A model generated the notes under the pieces. It was not told where the DNA came from. It searched no databases and saw only the letters and a program-made list of their open reading frames with translations. The translations under genes and the position numbers were made by a program. From Polyangium sp. 6x1 (GTDB taxonomy: Bacteria; Myxococcota_A; Polyangia; Polyangiales; Polyangiaceae), in contig NZ_JARZHH010000011.1 of NCBI RefSeq assembly GCF_029946515.1, positions 1 through 64,000 on the forward strand: a stretch of DNA of 64,000 nucleotides, written 5' to 3'. Shown here one piece after another: positions 1 to 9,516 of this stretch. Every line of letters starts with the position of its first letter. Within the stretch, counting starts at the first letter, position 1.

Positions 1-385
1 TGGCGGCCACTTCGCGGCTCGCATGCACGCGGTGGCTCGGCAGCGGCGCGGCTGCGGGCGCGGGCGTCGCGCGGGGCAGGGCCCCGACGCGCGGGGGCGC
101 GGTGACGGCCGCGCGGCCCTTCGGCGGCTCGGCTGCCTGCCCGCCCGCGGAGAGCTCGGCCGTGTCCGGCGCTTTGCGCACCACGTAGCGGAGCTTCTTC
201 ACCGGATCGACGGCCTTGTAGCCGTCGTCGAGAAGCTCGATCGAGAAGTTGCCGAGCGACCCGTCGTCCCCGCGCATCGCGCGGGCCTTCTGGAGCGCGG
301 GCTGCCACTGCGGCGCCTCCACGGTGAGCTTTGCCGGAGGTTCGGCGGCGGGCCCGGCCGACGAGATTTCCACGAACCAGCGCAT
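1..385 (-). CDS. Hypothetical protein, N-terminal fragment (runs off window start)
   Basis: On the minus strand an open frame begins at ATG 385-383 and stays open to the window edge, giving 128 residues. It starts MRWFVEISSAGP and contains the segment GNFSIELLDDGYKAVDP followed by KLRYVVRKAPDTAEL. After about residue 85 it becomes a Pro/Ala-rich linker, as seen where an N-terminal recognition domain is tethered to a later domain. The rest lies outside the window, so the function is unknown. The ordered N-terminus followed by a low-complexity linker argues for a real gene rather than a shadow frame. Confidence 0.6.
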   Translation of the reverse strand, partial: MRWFVEISSAGPAAEPPAKLTVEAPQWQPALQKARAMRGDDGSLGNFSIELLDDGYKAVDPVKKLRYVVRKAPDTAELSAGGQAAEPPKGRAAVTAPPRVGALPRATPAPAAAPLPSHRVHASREVAA

Positions 386-569
386 CGGTCGTCCATTCGG
401 CGTTGGCGCCTTCCACGACGCTCGAACGCGGTTCTTTTCTACAGGCGCTGCAACGGCCGGTCAACGCGCCCGCCCTTGGAATTCATGGTCCCCCGTTCGG
501 ACGAGCCCCGTGCGTCGCGACGAGGTCTCGCGTGGGCCGAGCCGGGGAATCGTGTAAGAAGAGTCCCCC

Positions 570-2771
570 GTGCCCGCCACACTGGACAAAGACGAAGCGG
601 AAACGGCAGCCCCCCTCGGGGCCCGTCGACGCGGCCCCGCCGACGACGCGGGGCTTTTCGCGCGCATCCTCGAGAGCTGGCCCGCGATCGACCGCGTGCT
701 CTACCCCGTCTTCGCCTCGGCCTGCGTCCTCTACGCGGCCACCGTGTTCTACGGGTACATGCACGTGCAGACGCGCGGCGGCTGGTCGGCGCCGCTCGAC
801 GACGTCTTCATCCACTTCGACTACGCGCGCGCCGCGGCCCGCGGCTTTCCCTTCCAGTGGTCCGAGGGCAACGGCTTCTCGAGCGGCAACACGAGCCTGC
901 TCTACCCGTTCACGCTCTCGCTCGGCTACCTCCTCGGCTTCCGCAGCCTCGACCTCATGGCCTGGGCGGCGTTCGTCGCGTGCCTCTCGACCACGTTCTT
1001 CCTCGTCGCCATGGGCCGCGCGTGCGCGCCGCTCGGGCGCGCCGCGAAGTACCTCGTCCCGCCGGCCGTCCTCTCGCTCGGCGCGCTCGACTGGTCGCTC
1101 TTCAGCGGCATGGAGAACGCGTTCCACCTCGGCGTCTGGGCGCTCATGCTGCTGCCGATCCTGGCGATCGGAAGCAAGCCCGACGACGCGGCCGCCGTGC
1201 GCCGCAACGGCCTCCTCGCAGGCCTCGCGGGCGCGCTGCTCTACGCGACGCGGCCCGAGTCCGTCGTGTGCATCGCGGTCTTCGGGTTCTACGCCGCGTT
1301 CGCCGCCTTCCGGCCCCTCGGCCTCCGCGCGGCGCTCGCGACGCTCCTTCGCGCCTCGATCCCCGGCGCGATCGTGGCCGTGGCCCAGGCCGTCGCGAAC
1401 CGCGTCTTCACCGGCGAATGGGCGGCGGCCGGCGCGATCGTCAAGCTCGCGCTGAACCACCCCTACATGAACGGGGAACAGAAGCTCGACGAGTACCTCT
1501 CGCACCTGAAGTACGTCGTCCTCCGCAACACCCAGCACCACTTCGCCGACTGGATCCCCGGGCAAAACCTCCCCTGGGGCTGGATCGTCCCGCTCGTCGC
1601 GCTCATCCCGTTCTTCTCGAAGAAGACCCGCGGCGTCGCGGCCATGCTCTGGGCGCAGGTCGTCGCCTGGCTCCTCATGGTCTCGCTGAACGGCCAGGTC
1701 CGCTGGCAAAACGAGCGCTACACGATGAGCGCCGTCGCGTGGCTGCTCGTGCTCGCGGCGATGGGCCTCGGCGTGCTCCTCGTGCCCGCGCTCGAAGCGA
1801 CGCGGCGCGCGCGGGGCCTCTTCGCGCTGCGGGTCGCGATCGCGTGCGGCGTCGTCGTCCTCTACGGCGTCCACCAGGCGCCGAACATGCGCGACCAGAT
1901 CTGGTTCTTCGGCCGCGCGAGCCGCAACATCCGCGATCAGCACGTGGTCGCGGGCAAGGTCCTCGCCGAGCGCAAGGCGAAGCGCGTGCTCGTCGGCGAC
2001 GCCGGCGCGCTGATGTACGCCTCGGACCTGCCCGGCCTCGACATCATCGGCCTCGGCGGCTACCACGACCTGCCCTTCGCGCGCGCCGGCGTGAATGGCC
2101 TCGGCTCCACGATCGAGCTCATCGAGCGCATCGCGCCCGAAGATCGACCCGACCACATGGCGATCTACCCGTCGTGGTGGGGCGACCTCCCCGGCCTCTT
2201 CGGCCGCCGCCTCGTCGGCGTGCCCGTCGTCGGCAACGTGATCTGCGGCGGCGCGGAGAAGGTCATCTACAAGGCCGACTGGAGCGCGCTCGACAGGAAC
2301 GGCTGGCCGCGCACGCAACGCGAAGGCGAGCGCGTGATCGACGAGCTCGACGTCGGCGATCTCGTCAGCGAAAAAGCCCACGGCTACAACTTCCCGCGCC
2401 CGGGCATGGGCTTCGTCGTGCACCGCGTCCTGCCCGAGCCCGGCCAGAAGCTCCGCGAGCTCTTCGACGCCGGCCGTATCGTCCCGCACGGCGAACCCGA
2501 GCTCGCCATGGTGAAGGCGCCGCGACGCGGAGGCCGCCTCGTCGTGCGCACCGTCGCGGGCCTGCAAGTCGCGGCCGAAGTCCGCGTCGAAGGCCGCCTC
2601 CTCGGCAAGCTCGAAGCGCGCCCCGGGCCCACGTGGACCGAGCCCAGCATCGATCTGCCGGCCGATCTCCCGCCGCGCTTCCAGCTCGCGATCACGCCCA
2701 TCGAGGGCGAGTGGATCACCTACCACGCGTGGATCCTGGAGGACGACGGCGCGCCGTCGGCGGGGCGCTGA
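570..2771 (+). CDS. Polytopic membrane protein, GT-C glycosyltransferase-like
   Basis: The 733-residue protein has a soluble N-terminus of about 35 residues, then many hydrophobic segments up to about residue 460, and a soluble periplasmic-type C-terminal region of about 270 residues. An acidic pair (PLDDVFIHFDYAR) follows the first membrane segment. This is the position of the catalytic Asp in GT-C enzymes of the PMT/ArnT type, which use polyprenyl-phosphate sugars. The GTG start at 570 is preceded by a weak AAGAAG. Its TGA overlaps the ATG of the next gene (TGATG), so the two are probably translationally coupled. The exact substrate cannot be read; the family call is by architecture. Confidence 0.65.
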   Translation: MPATLDKDEAETAAPLGARRRGPADDAGLFARILESWPAIDRVLYPVFASACVLYAATVFYGYMHVQTRGGWSAPLDDVFIHFDYARAAARGFPFQWSEGNGFSSGNTSLLYPFTLSLGYLLGFRSLDLMAWAAFVACLSTTFFLVAMGRACAPLGRAAKYLVPPAVLSLGALDWSLFSGMENAFHLGVWALMLLPILAIGSKPDDAAAVRRNGLLAGLAGALLYATRPESVVCIAVFGFYAAFAAFRPLGLRAALATLLRASIPGAIVAVAQAVANRVFTGEWAAAGAIVKLALNHPYMNGEQKLDEYLSHLKYVVLRNTQHHFADWIPGQNLPWGWIVPLVALIPFFSKKTRGVAAMLWAQVVAWLLMVSLNGQVRWQNERYTMSAVAWLLVLAAMGLGVLLVPALEATRRARGLFALRVAIACGVVVLYGVHQAPNMRDQIWFFGRASRNIRDQHVVAGKVLAERKAKRVLVGDAGALMYASDLPGLDIIGLGGYHDLPFARAGVNGLGSTIELIERIAPEDRPDHMAIYPSWWGDLPGLFGRRLVGVPVVGNVICGGAEKVIYKADWSALDRNGWPRTQREGERVIDELDVGDLVSEKAHGYNFPRPGMGFVVHRVLPEPGQKLRELFDAGRIVPHGEPELAMVKAPRRGGRLVVRTVAGLQVAAEVRVEGRLLGKLEARPGPTWTEPSIDLPADLPPRFQLAITPIEGEWITYHAWILEDDGAPSAGR

Positions 2772-3667
2772 TGCGCTCCACCACGAAGATCCCGCTCGGG
2801 CTCGTCCTCGCCGTCGCGATGATCGGCTGCGGCCGAACGGACGCGGAGAACGCGCGACGCCTGGCCGTCTCGCCGCGCGGCGCGCGTATGGTCTCGATCC
2901 CCGGCGCGACGTTCTCCTTCCGCGAATCGATGGCGACGAGCCGCTCTGTCGTCACGGTGCAGCCGTTCCAGATCGAAGCGACCGAGGTGACGGTCTCCGG
3001 GTACGCCGCGTGTGTCGGCGCGAAGGCGTGCGTCGTGCCCGCGGGCGAAAGCCGCGTCGCGAAGCACGACGAGCCGATGTGCAACTGGGGCAAGCCCGGC
3101 CGCGGCGACCACCCGATCAACTGCGTGAGCCCGGCCGAAGCCGAGGCCTACTGCCAATGGAACGGCGGCCGCCGCCTGCCGACGATCTACGAGGCTTACT
3201 GGGCCGCGCTCGGCGACGCGCGCATGAGCGAAGCAGAGCGCCTCGGCGAGCGGCACCGCATCTATCCGTGGGGCCGCGACGAGCCGGAGAAGATCGAGCA
3301 TTGCTGGCAACGCGGCTCGGTCCCAGGGACACAAGGCGGCGTGGTCGGACCGATCACGAGCACCGCGCCACCCGCCCCCGTGGACCTCGGCACCTGCCCC
3401 GTCGCGAGTTACACCGGCGATCGCAGCCCGTTCGGCCTCTACGACACGGCGGGCAACGTCGCCGAGTTCGTCTTCGATCCGAAGCCGATCACGTGCATCT
3501 CGACCGAAGGCGAGCTCCCGTGCCCGCGCGAAAAGATGTTCCGCGTGACCGGCGGCACGTGGCACGATCACGGGCTCATGGGCAACCAGTCCCCGGCGGA
3601 CAACCACCCCGTCGCGAGCGAGCGACACCCTTGGTACGGCTTCCGCTGCGTGGCGGGGGCGGGGTGA
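2771..3667 (+). CDS. Lipoprotein with formylglycine-generating-enzyme (SUMF1-type) fold
   Basis: The 298-residue protein has a lipoprotein signal peptide ending at AMIGC, so it is likely exported and lipid-anchored. The rest has the SUMF1/FGE pattern: MVSIPGATFSF near the start, EATEVTVSGYAAC, CVSPAEAEAYCQW, GRRLPTIYEAYWAA, a central YPWG, FGLYDTAGNVAEFV, and a terminal GGTWHD...WYGFRCV. The paired catalytic cysteines of true FGE near the C-terminal GGS motif are not visible. A structural or binding role is therefore likelier than sulfatase activation. It lies inside a tight operon, overlapping neighbours on both sides (TGATG at 2769, GTGA at 3664). Confidence 0.8.
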   Translation: MRSTTKIPLGLVLAVAMIGCGRTDAENARRLAVSPRGARMVSIPGATFSFRESMATSRSVVTVQPFQIEATEVTVSGYAACVGAKACVVPAGESRVAKHDEPMCNWGKPGRGDHPINCVSPAEAEAYCQWNGGRRLPTIYEAYWAALGDARMSEAERLGERHRIYPWGRDEPEKIEHCWQRGSVPGTQGGVVGPITSTAPPAPVDLGTCPVASYTGDRSPFGLYDTAGNVAEFVFDPKPITCISTEGELPCPREKMFRVTGGTWHDHGLMGNQSPADNHPVASERHPWYGFRCVAGAG

Positions 3668-5763
3668 GGAAAAGCCTCGCGCTCGCCCTCCTGCTCACGG
3701 GGTGTGCCTCGTTCGAGCCTCCGAAAACGAAGACCGCGGCCGAGCTCCTCGCGGCCGGTGATCCCGGGGGCGCGCTCGACGTGGCCGCTCCCTCCCTTAG
3801 GCTGGACGACGCCACCCGGGAGCGCGTCGCGCGCGCTGCCATGGCGGCCGCCGGGCCGATGGTCACGGTCGAGGCGATCCCGGTGGACGAGCTGAGAAAA
3901 ACGACCGGCATTCACTTCCTGCGCACCGTGGATCCCGCGTGGGTCTTCTTGCGCGTGCGCGGCTCTTCGCGCGACGCCGCCTTCGGCGCCGTGGAGGCGC
4001 GCGCGCACATCAGGTCCGAGGACAAGCTGCTCTTCGCCCTGCCCAAGGACGCGAAGTCGCTCACCGTGCTCACGGGCGAGACCTATCCGCCCGATATCGA
4101 GCACTCGCAGCTCAAGTTCGCCGATTTCCCATTGCCTTTGCACATGCTCACGTTCGGCGTGCTCACGGTGCTGACGTCGCGCTTCGAGACGACGTACACG
4201 CGGCCGCCGGAGGAGATCGTGCGCGCCGCGTTGCCGCGCGCCCTCTTGCTCGAGAAGACGCTCGCCGGGAGCTCTACGAATGGCGCTTGGGATCGCCGCT
4301 TCGTGCTCAGGCGCCCGCTGCACGAGGACGCGCCGTTCTCGCTCGACGTGGTCGTGAATGTCCGGCGACCCTCGGGCGCGGTCGTGTCGGCGGTGGCGAC
4401 GATCCCCTTGCCTGAAGGGGGCCGGCTCGAGGAGCGGCTCGCACGTGCGGCGACGAGCGTCCCCGTCGCGGAGCTCGCGGGCGCGCGCGTGGCGATCGGC
4501 CCGGGCGCCGTGCCGGACAGGGGGACTTGCGAGAAAGACTTCCTGCACTCCCCCGGCTCGCCCTGCGTCGCGAGCGCGCCGTGGCCCACGGACGCGTTCA
4601 CGCCGATCGGTCTCGAGCTGCCGCCCGTCCCCGAGCGGATCGCCTCCGCGAAGGAGAGCCGCGCGGCGCGGCCCGCCTGGGTGACCGGTGACCGTGATGC
4701 GCCCATGCCGAAGGTCGCGTCGCTCGACGCATCCCTGCCCGTCGCGGCGCAGGTGGAGGGCGGCGTGCTCGCATGCGACACCGAGGCGTTCAACACCCCG
4801 GGGGACGATGCCGATCACGTGTTCGCGAAGGTGACGATCGACGGCCGCACCTCCACGGTGAGCGACGCCCCTTTCGCGCTCCCCCTGGTCTCGCTCGGCC
4901 CGAAGTCCAAGGTCACGGTTTCCTTTTATGACGCGGACTGGCTGAGCGGCTCCGACCTCCTCGCCACCGTCGCGCTGAAGCGCGAGGGCGCCACCCTGAC
5001 AGGCTCCGTCGGCTCCGCGGCGCGCCTCGATCGGACGCACGTGGCCTTGAAATGCCGCCTCTTCGATCGGAGCGCCGTGGAGGCGGCGTTCGCGAAGGCG
5101 TGGTACCGCGCGGCGGACGCCCTCGACGCGTGCGCCGAGTCGCCGGTGATCGTGCATCCGGAGAAGCGCGATTACGGACTCGGCGACTCCCCTCTTGTTG
5201 AGGCGCAGCGCCGCGTGACGGATGCGGCGGCCTTCGTGGGGTGGAGCGATCCGCGGGTCGCCGGGCTCGTGTCTCGCTGGGACGAGCAAAAGAGGCGGTT
5301 CTGGCCGGGCGTACGGAAGTCGATCGAAGGGCTGAAGACGGATCCTTCGGGCAGGGTCGTGCTGGAGCGCTCCAACACGCCCGACGGGAAGATTCATGGA
5401 GTGAGCGTGCGCTGCGGCGAGGCGGTGACGCGCGACATCAAGGCGCACGGCAAGGCTGCGGCGAGGCTCTACGACGCGGCGTATCTCCCGGACGTCTGCG
5501 CGGTCGACATCGATTTCGAGAACCTCGGCAGGTACCCGAATTACCCGGGCACGCTCGGCGACAACAGCCAGATCGTGCTGGACGATGGCTACGCGCTCGA
5601 CGTGCTCGTCCTCCAGGACGCCGCGATTGCGCCGGGCACGCGGGCGAAGCTCACGCTCGTGCCCAAGGCAACGCCACCTCCCTCGTCCCGCGCGGCGAAG
5701 CCGTGGAGGTTCGTGATGCGCGGCTTCCGCTGGACGGAGATCGTGCCCGTCTCGCCGCCGTGA
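3664..5763 (+). CDS. Large hypothetical lipoprotein
   Basis: The 699-residue protein starts at GTG 3664, overlapping the previous stop as GTGA. That start gives a lipoprotein signal (ALALLLTGC, Cys at residue 14), which supports it. No domain is recognised. The middle (about residues 380-470) contains DNTEAF-like and KVTVSFYDADWLSGSDLL strings that resemble a beta-sandwich such as a C2-like fold. The C-terminal 200 residues include RYPNYPGTLGDNSQIVLDDG. Coupling to the FGE-fold lipoprotein and the GT-C protein suggests one envelope-associated complex or pathway; that is inference. Confidence 0.7.
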   Translation: MRKSLALALLLTGCASFEPPKTKTAAELLAAGDPGGALDVAAPSLRLDDATRERVARAAMAAAGPMVTVEAIPVDELRKTTGIHFLRTVDPAWVFLRVRGSSRDAAFGAVEARAHIRSEDKLLFALPKDAKSLTVLTGETYPPDIEHSQLKFADFPLPLHMLTFGVLTVLTSRFETTYTRPPEEIVRAALPRALLLEKTLAGSSTNGAWDRRFVLRRPLHEDAPFSLDVVVNVRRPSGAVVSAVATIPLPEGGRLEERLARAATSVPVAELAGARVAIGPGAVPDRGTCEKDFLHSPGSPCVASAPWPTDAFTPIGLELPPVPERIASAKESRAARPAWVTGDRDAPMPKVASLDASLPVAAQVEGGVLACDTEAFNTPGDDADHVFAKVTIDGRTSTVSDAPFALPLVSLGPKSKVTVSFYDADWLSGSDLLATVALKREGATLTGSVGSAARLDRTHVALKCRLFDRSAVEAAFAKAWYRAADALDACAESPVIVHPEKRDYGLGDSPLVEAQRRVTDAAAFVGWSDPRVAGLVSRWDEQKRRFWPGVRKSIEGLKTDPSGRVVLERSNTPDGKIHGVSVRCGEAVTRDIKAHGKAAARLYDAAYLPDVCAVDIDFENLGRYPNYPGTLGDNSQIVLDDGYALDVLVLQDAAIAPGTRAKLTLVPKATPPPSSRAAKPWRFVMRGFRWTEIVPVSPP

Positions 5764-5822
5764 GGGCCGGGGCGCACGCGGAGCGGCCTTTGGGGGAGCC
5801 CCATGCCGCATTCCGCGCTCTC

Positions 5823-6704
5823 TCAGAGACCGTCGCAGATCGGGGGCGGGAAGCCGCAGATCTTGTCACTGCAGAGGTGTGTCATGCACTCCATGCCCGA
5901 GTCGCAGGCGGCACCGTCCGGCTTCTCTGCGGTGCACATGGAGGTGGTGGTATCGCAATATCCTTCGGGCACGCAGCGACCGCCATTGCTACAACTCGCG
6001 CCGATTGGCAGCGGATCGACGCAAACGAGGTTGTCGCAGATACCGCTTTGGCAATCATCGGGGTAGCCGCACGCGGCCCCGGTGGGAACCGGCGCAGCGC
6101 ATAGGTTCGTTGGGAATTTGCAGTACAGGCCCTGGGCGCACTCGTTGAAAAGGCAAGGTTCGCCGTCGCCCCGCGCCATATTGCACGTCCACGGGCTCTC
6201 ATCGAGGGCCGCGGGAAAACAGAGCGCGCCCTCATCTTTGCAGTCGCCCTGGTCCAAGCACGCACCCCCGAGCGCCACGCCCGGGTCGATGGCTCCCTTG
6301 CAGTCCGGATCCTTGGAGGGGGTCCGGTTCACGTAGAAATCGACGCACGAGGCGGCCTTTGCCTTCGCGACGCACGCTTCCGCGTGGTCTGGACTGTAGA
6401 TGAGCCGGCCGGCGGCGACCTTGGCCTTCGTCGGGTCCAACTGTGCGGTGAAATAAGCCGAGAGTTGCTCGGTGCAAGCTTCCACTGTCGCGGGCGGCGG
6501 GTCGAAGCCCAGGGCGTCGACGAGCTCTGTCATTTCGCAGCAATCGAATGCCTTCATGCACTCGACCTCCGCAAGCGCCGCGTAATACTTGTCGAGCGTA
6601 TACGTGGTCCCGCTGCTCGGGTCGGGCTCGCTGCCACATCCCGCCCAGACCAGGCCGCAAACGAGCATCCTTGCGACCAACCCTTCGACCTTGCCTGAAG
6701 CCAT
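5823..6704 (-). CDS. Cys-rich lipoprotein, Dickkopf/EGF-like repeats
   Basis: The 293-residue protein has a lipoprotein signal ending LVWAGC. Residues about 35-120 form an all-alpha region (AEVECMKAFDCCEM and on). The C-terminal half carries repeated G.(A/S)C...DC..G.C spacing, ending in CDSGMECMTHLCSDKICG. This layout is typical of the many secreted Cys-rich lipoproteins of Polyangiales, whose functions are unknown. Disulfides probably form outside the cytoplasm. The gene is convergent with the upstream operon, with stops 59 bp apart, and its own promoter must lie in the repeat-rich region beyond 6704. Confidence 0.8.
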   Translation of the reverse strand: MASGKVEGLVARMLVCGLVWAGCGSEPDPSSGTTYTLDKYYAALAEVECMKAFDCCEMTELVDALGFDPPPATVEACTEQLSAYFTAQLDPTKAKVAAGRLIYSPDHAEACVAKAKAASCVDFYVNRTPSKDPDCKGAIDPGVALGGACLDQGDCKDEGALCFPAALDESPWTCNMARGDGEPCLFNECAQGLYCKFPTNLCAAPVPTGAACGYPDDCQSGICDNLVCVDPLPIGASCSNGGRCVPEGYCDTTTSMCTAEKPDGAACDSGMECMTHLCSDKICGFPPPICDGL

Positions 6705-6779
6705 AAGCTCTTCAACTCCCCGCCCAGCTCAAATTCCCGGCGTTCCGCGTGAACATACACCGGATTTCACCCTGGAACT

Positions 6780-7135
6780 TGGCGGACCTGCCTTTGGCGG
6801 AGCGCCAAGCGCTCCCCCACCGCGCGGACCTCGCTCTTGGCGGAGCGCCAAGCACTCCCCCACCGCGCGGACCTCGCTCTTGGCGCAGCGCCAAGCCCTC
6901 CCCCACACGCCCAAACCTCCCCTTGGCGCAGCGCCAAGCCCTCCCCCACACGCCCGGACCTCCCCTTGGCGCATCGCCAAGCCCTCCCCCACACGCCTGG
7001 ACCTCCCGTCGGCGCATCGCCAAGCCCTCCCCCACACGCCCGCACCTCCCGTCGGCGCAGCGCCAGGCCCTTCCCACCACCCCCGCACCTCCCTCCGGCG
7101 CAGCGCCAAGCCTTTCCCACCACGCCCGGACCCCT
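6780..7135. repeat. 43-bp tandem repeat array with palindromic core, 8 copies
   Basis: Eight near-identical units start at about 6794, 6837, 6880, 6923, 6966, 7009, 7052 and 7095, each exactly 43 bp apart. Each has a core CTTGGCGCAGCGCCAAG, a perfect inverted repeat around one base in the central copies, followed by CCCTCCCCCACACGCC-type spacer. The first copies vary (GGAG for GCAG) and the last two degenerate at the 5' arm, but the compensating arm is not always changed. The period is not a multiple of three, so the many open frames across it are not a repetitive protein. It fills the gap between two divergent genes (5823-6704 and 7259-9388). Confidence 0.93.
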
Positions 7136-7258
7136 CTTCCCGCCCCGGAACGTAAGCATCCCGCCATCCGCGAAGACTCCGCACCCCTTCGGCTTCCGAT
7201 GTACCCTCTCCGTCCACCTCCCCGGCACCTCCCGCGCTTCCCCCCTTGACATCCCCCC

Positions 7259-9388
7259 GTGCGCTTCGGCCTCCCCCGTGACCCCGCGCAGATCGCCGCC
7301 CTCCTCGCCGCGCTGATCGCCCTCGCCTTCGCCCCGCGCGTCGTTCGACCCCAAGCGAAGAGCCGCCTCTTCCTCGCCCTCGCGTCCCTCACGGCCGCCG
7401 CCCTCTCCGCCGCGTACGTCGCGCTCTACCTCCGCGGCGGGCCACGCATCATCGACGCCACGAGCTACTTCCTCGAAGCGCGCGCCCTCGCGAACGGCCA
7501 CGTCGCCTTCCCTCTCGACGAGCCCGTCGCCTCCACGCTCGGCCGCTTCCTCGTCCGCACGGACGGCCCCGACGGGCCCACCGCGGCCGTCCTCTTTCCG
7601 CCCGGTTATCCCGCGCTCCTCGCGCTCGGCTTCCTCGCCCACGCGCCCCTCGCGGTAGGCCCGCTCCTCGCCGCCGCGCTCACGATCGCGACCTACGCCC
7701 TCGCCGAGCGTGTGATCCCCGAAGGCTCGGCCCTCGCGGCGGATCGCCTCTCGATCCCTCGCCTCGCGACCCTCTTCTCCGTCCTCTGCGCCGCGCTCCG
7801 CTACCACACGGCCGACACCATGTCGCACGGCCTCGCCGCGCTCTGCTTCACGAGCGCGCTCGCCCTCGCGCTCACCGCCGTGCGCGCGCTCGAAGCCGGC
7901 ACCGGGACGCGCGCCCTTCTCCCCTCGCTCGGCGCAGGCTTCTTCGCAGGATGGCTCGCCGCGACGCGCCCTCCCTCCGCGTTCGCCCTCCTCCTCGCGC
8001 TCGCCTTCCTCGTCGTCACGACACGCCGCACCATCGCGCGCGCTCCCGGAAGCTCGCGCCTCACCGCCCTCGCGCTGCTCGCCCTCGGCGCCCTCCCCGG
8101 CCTCGCCCTGCTCGTCGCCCATCAACACGCGGCCACCGGCGAGCTCTTCACCTCGTCGCAGCGCCTCTACTACGCCGTCTCCGATGGCCCGCCCGGCTGC
8201 TTTCGCTACGGCTTCGGCGCCTCGATCGGTTGCCTCGGCGAGCATGGGGACTTCGTCCGGCACAACCTCCCGAACGGCTACGGCGCCTACGCCGCCGCCG
8301 CGACCACGCTCCGCCGTCTCAAGCAACACCTCGTCGACGCCGGCAACGCCGAGCCCTTCACGCTGCTCGTCCTCTTCGGCGCGATCCTCGCCGCGCGCCT
8401 CCCGCGCGCGCGCCTCCTGCCGATCGCCGTCCTCCTCCAGATCGCCGCGTACGTCCCCTTCTACTTCGACGGCAACTACCCCGGCGGCGGCGCGCGCTTC
8501 TACGCCGACGTCCTGCCGCTCGAACACATCCTCGCCGCGCTCGCCGCCGTGCACCTCGCCGCGCGTGCGAAGGACCTCGGCCGCGCATCACGCCGCATCG
8601 CCGCGATCGTCGCCCTCGTCCCGCTCGGCTTCGCCTTCCGCGCCGGCTTCGATCACGCCTTGCTGCGGGATCGCGAGGCCGGCCTCCCGATGTTCGAGCC
8701 AGCCCGCCTCGCGAACCTGCCCGCGCGCGCGCTCGTCTTCGTCGACACGGATCACGGCTTCAACCTCGCCTACGATCCTTGGACCTCGAACGACCGTGCG
8801 ATCGCCCGTCACCGCGGTGACGCTCTCGACCGCTTCGCCTGGGAGGCGCACGGGAGGCCTCCTGCCTACCGGTACGTCTTCCCCATCCCGCCCGACGGCG
8901 AGGCGCCTCCCTCCCCGCCGCACGTCGTCCCGTACTCCTTTGACCTCCAAGCACCGCTCACCGTCGAAGGCGAAAACCTCTGGCCCGCGCTCGCCCAGGA
9001 GGACGCCTGGGCCCTGCCCGCCTGGGCCACCGACGCCTGCGCCTCGGATCGCCGCTGGCTCGCCATGTCCCCGGCGGATCCCTCGAAAGGCGGCGCTGTC
9101 ACCCTCTCCCTCCCCGCGCCCTTCGTCGCCGGCCACAGCCTCGCGCCGCGCCTCGCCGTCCTCGGCCCCGCCTCGGTCACCGTCTCGCTCGTCGTCGACG
9201 GTCGCACCCTGCACGTCCACGAGCTCGGTCCCGCCGCGGCCCCGCCCTCGCCTTGCGTCACGCTCCCGCCCTTCCCGATCCCGAGCGCCGCTCGATCCGT
9301 CGCGCTCACGCTCCGCCTCGGCCCCCATCCCGCGGGTTCGCTTGTCGCGCTGGACCGGTTGGATTTGTTGGAGAACGAAAGTCGTTGA
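7259..9388 (+). CDS. Polytopic membrane protein, GT-C glycosyltransferase-like
   Basis: The 709-residue protein starts at GTG 7259. It begins with two hydrophobic helices, then an extracytoplasmic loop with PRIIDATSYFLEARAL, where the Asp sits in the GT-C catalytic-loop position. Many further membrane segments run to about residue 465, and a soluble C-terminal domain of about 240 residues includes two SLVVDG/LGPA-type beta segments. It resembles the membrane protein at 570-2771 in overall plan but not in sequence motifs. The likely role is transfer of a lipid-linked sugar at the outer face of the inner membrane, by inference. The start lies about 120 bp beyond the 43-bp repeat array. Confidence 0.65.
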   Translation: MRFGLPRDPAQIAALLAALIALAFAPRVVRPQAKSRLFLALASLTAAALSAAYVALYLRGGPRIIDATSYFLEARALANGHVAFPLDEPVASTLGRFLVRTDGPDGPTAAVLFPPGYPALLALGFLAHAPLAVGPLLAAALTIATYALAERVIPEGSALAADRLSIPRLATLFSVLCAALRYHTADTMSHGLAALCFTSALALALTAVRALEAGTGTRALLPSLGAGFFAGWLAATRPPSAFALLLALAFLVVTTRRTIARAPGSSRLTALALLALGALPGLALLVAHQHAATGELFTSSQRLYYAVSDGPPGCFRYGFGASIGCLGEHGDFVRHNLPNGYGAYAAAATTLRRLKQHLVDAGNAEPFTLLVLFGAILAARLPRARLLPIAVLLQIAAYVPFYFDGNYPGGGARFYADVLPLEHILAALAAVHLAARAKDLGRASRRIAAIVALVPLGFAFRAGFDHALLRDREAGLPMFEPARLANLPARALVFVDTDHGFNLAYDPWTSNDRAIARHRGDALDRFAWEAHGRPPAYRYVFPIPPDGEAPPSPPHVVPYSFDLQAPLTVEGENLWPALAQEDAWALPAWATDACASDRRWLAMSPADPSKGGAVTLSLPAPFVAGHSLAPRLAVLGPASVTVSLVVDGRTLHVHELGPAAAPPSPCVTLPPFPIPSAARSVALTLRLGPHPAGSLVALDRLDLLENESR

Positions 9389-9516
9389 CGCTGAGCGTCC
9401 AGGATGCGAGGGGTGTCCTAAGTTCCTGGAATCGTAAGTCGTATCCGTCCGGACGTCGCATCGAGTCGGGGGGACGTAGGGACGGGGGGCGGCGTGACGG
9501 CCGCCGAGGGGTGTCC

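Noticed and set aside
483-2726. 747-residue minus-strand frame opposite the GT-C gene
   Set aside because: It is a GC-rich shadow with Arg/Ala/Asp-rich composition lacking hydrophobic order. The plus-strand gene has clear membrane segments.
23-2770. Upstream part of a 1214-residue plus frame ending in the FGE-fold protein
   Set aside because: The first 916 codons are Arg-rich shadow sequence. The real gene starts at ATG 2771 with a lipoprotein signal.
2771-3667. Active formylglycine-generating enzyme
   Set aside because: The fold is right but the catalytic cysteine pair near the end is not visible, and no sulfatase gene is nearby.
6589-7249. Long repetitive frames over the 43-bp array, on both strands
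   Set aside because: The period is not divisible by three, so the reading frame shifts between units, and no ribosome site or family pattern is seen. It is DNA-level repetition.
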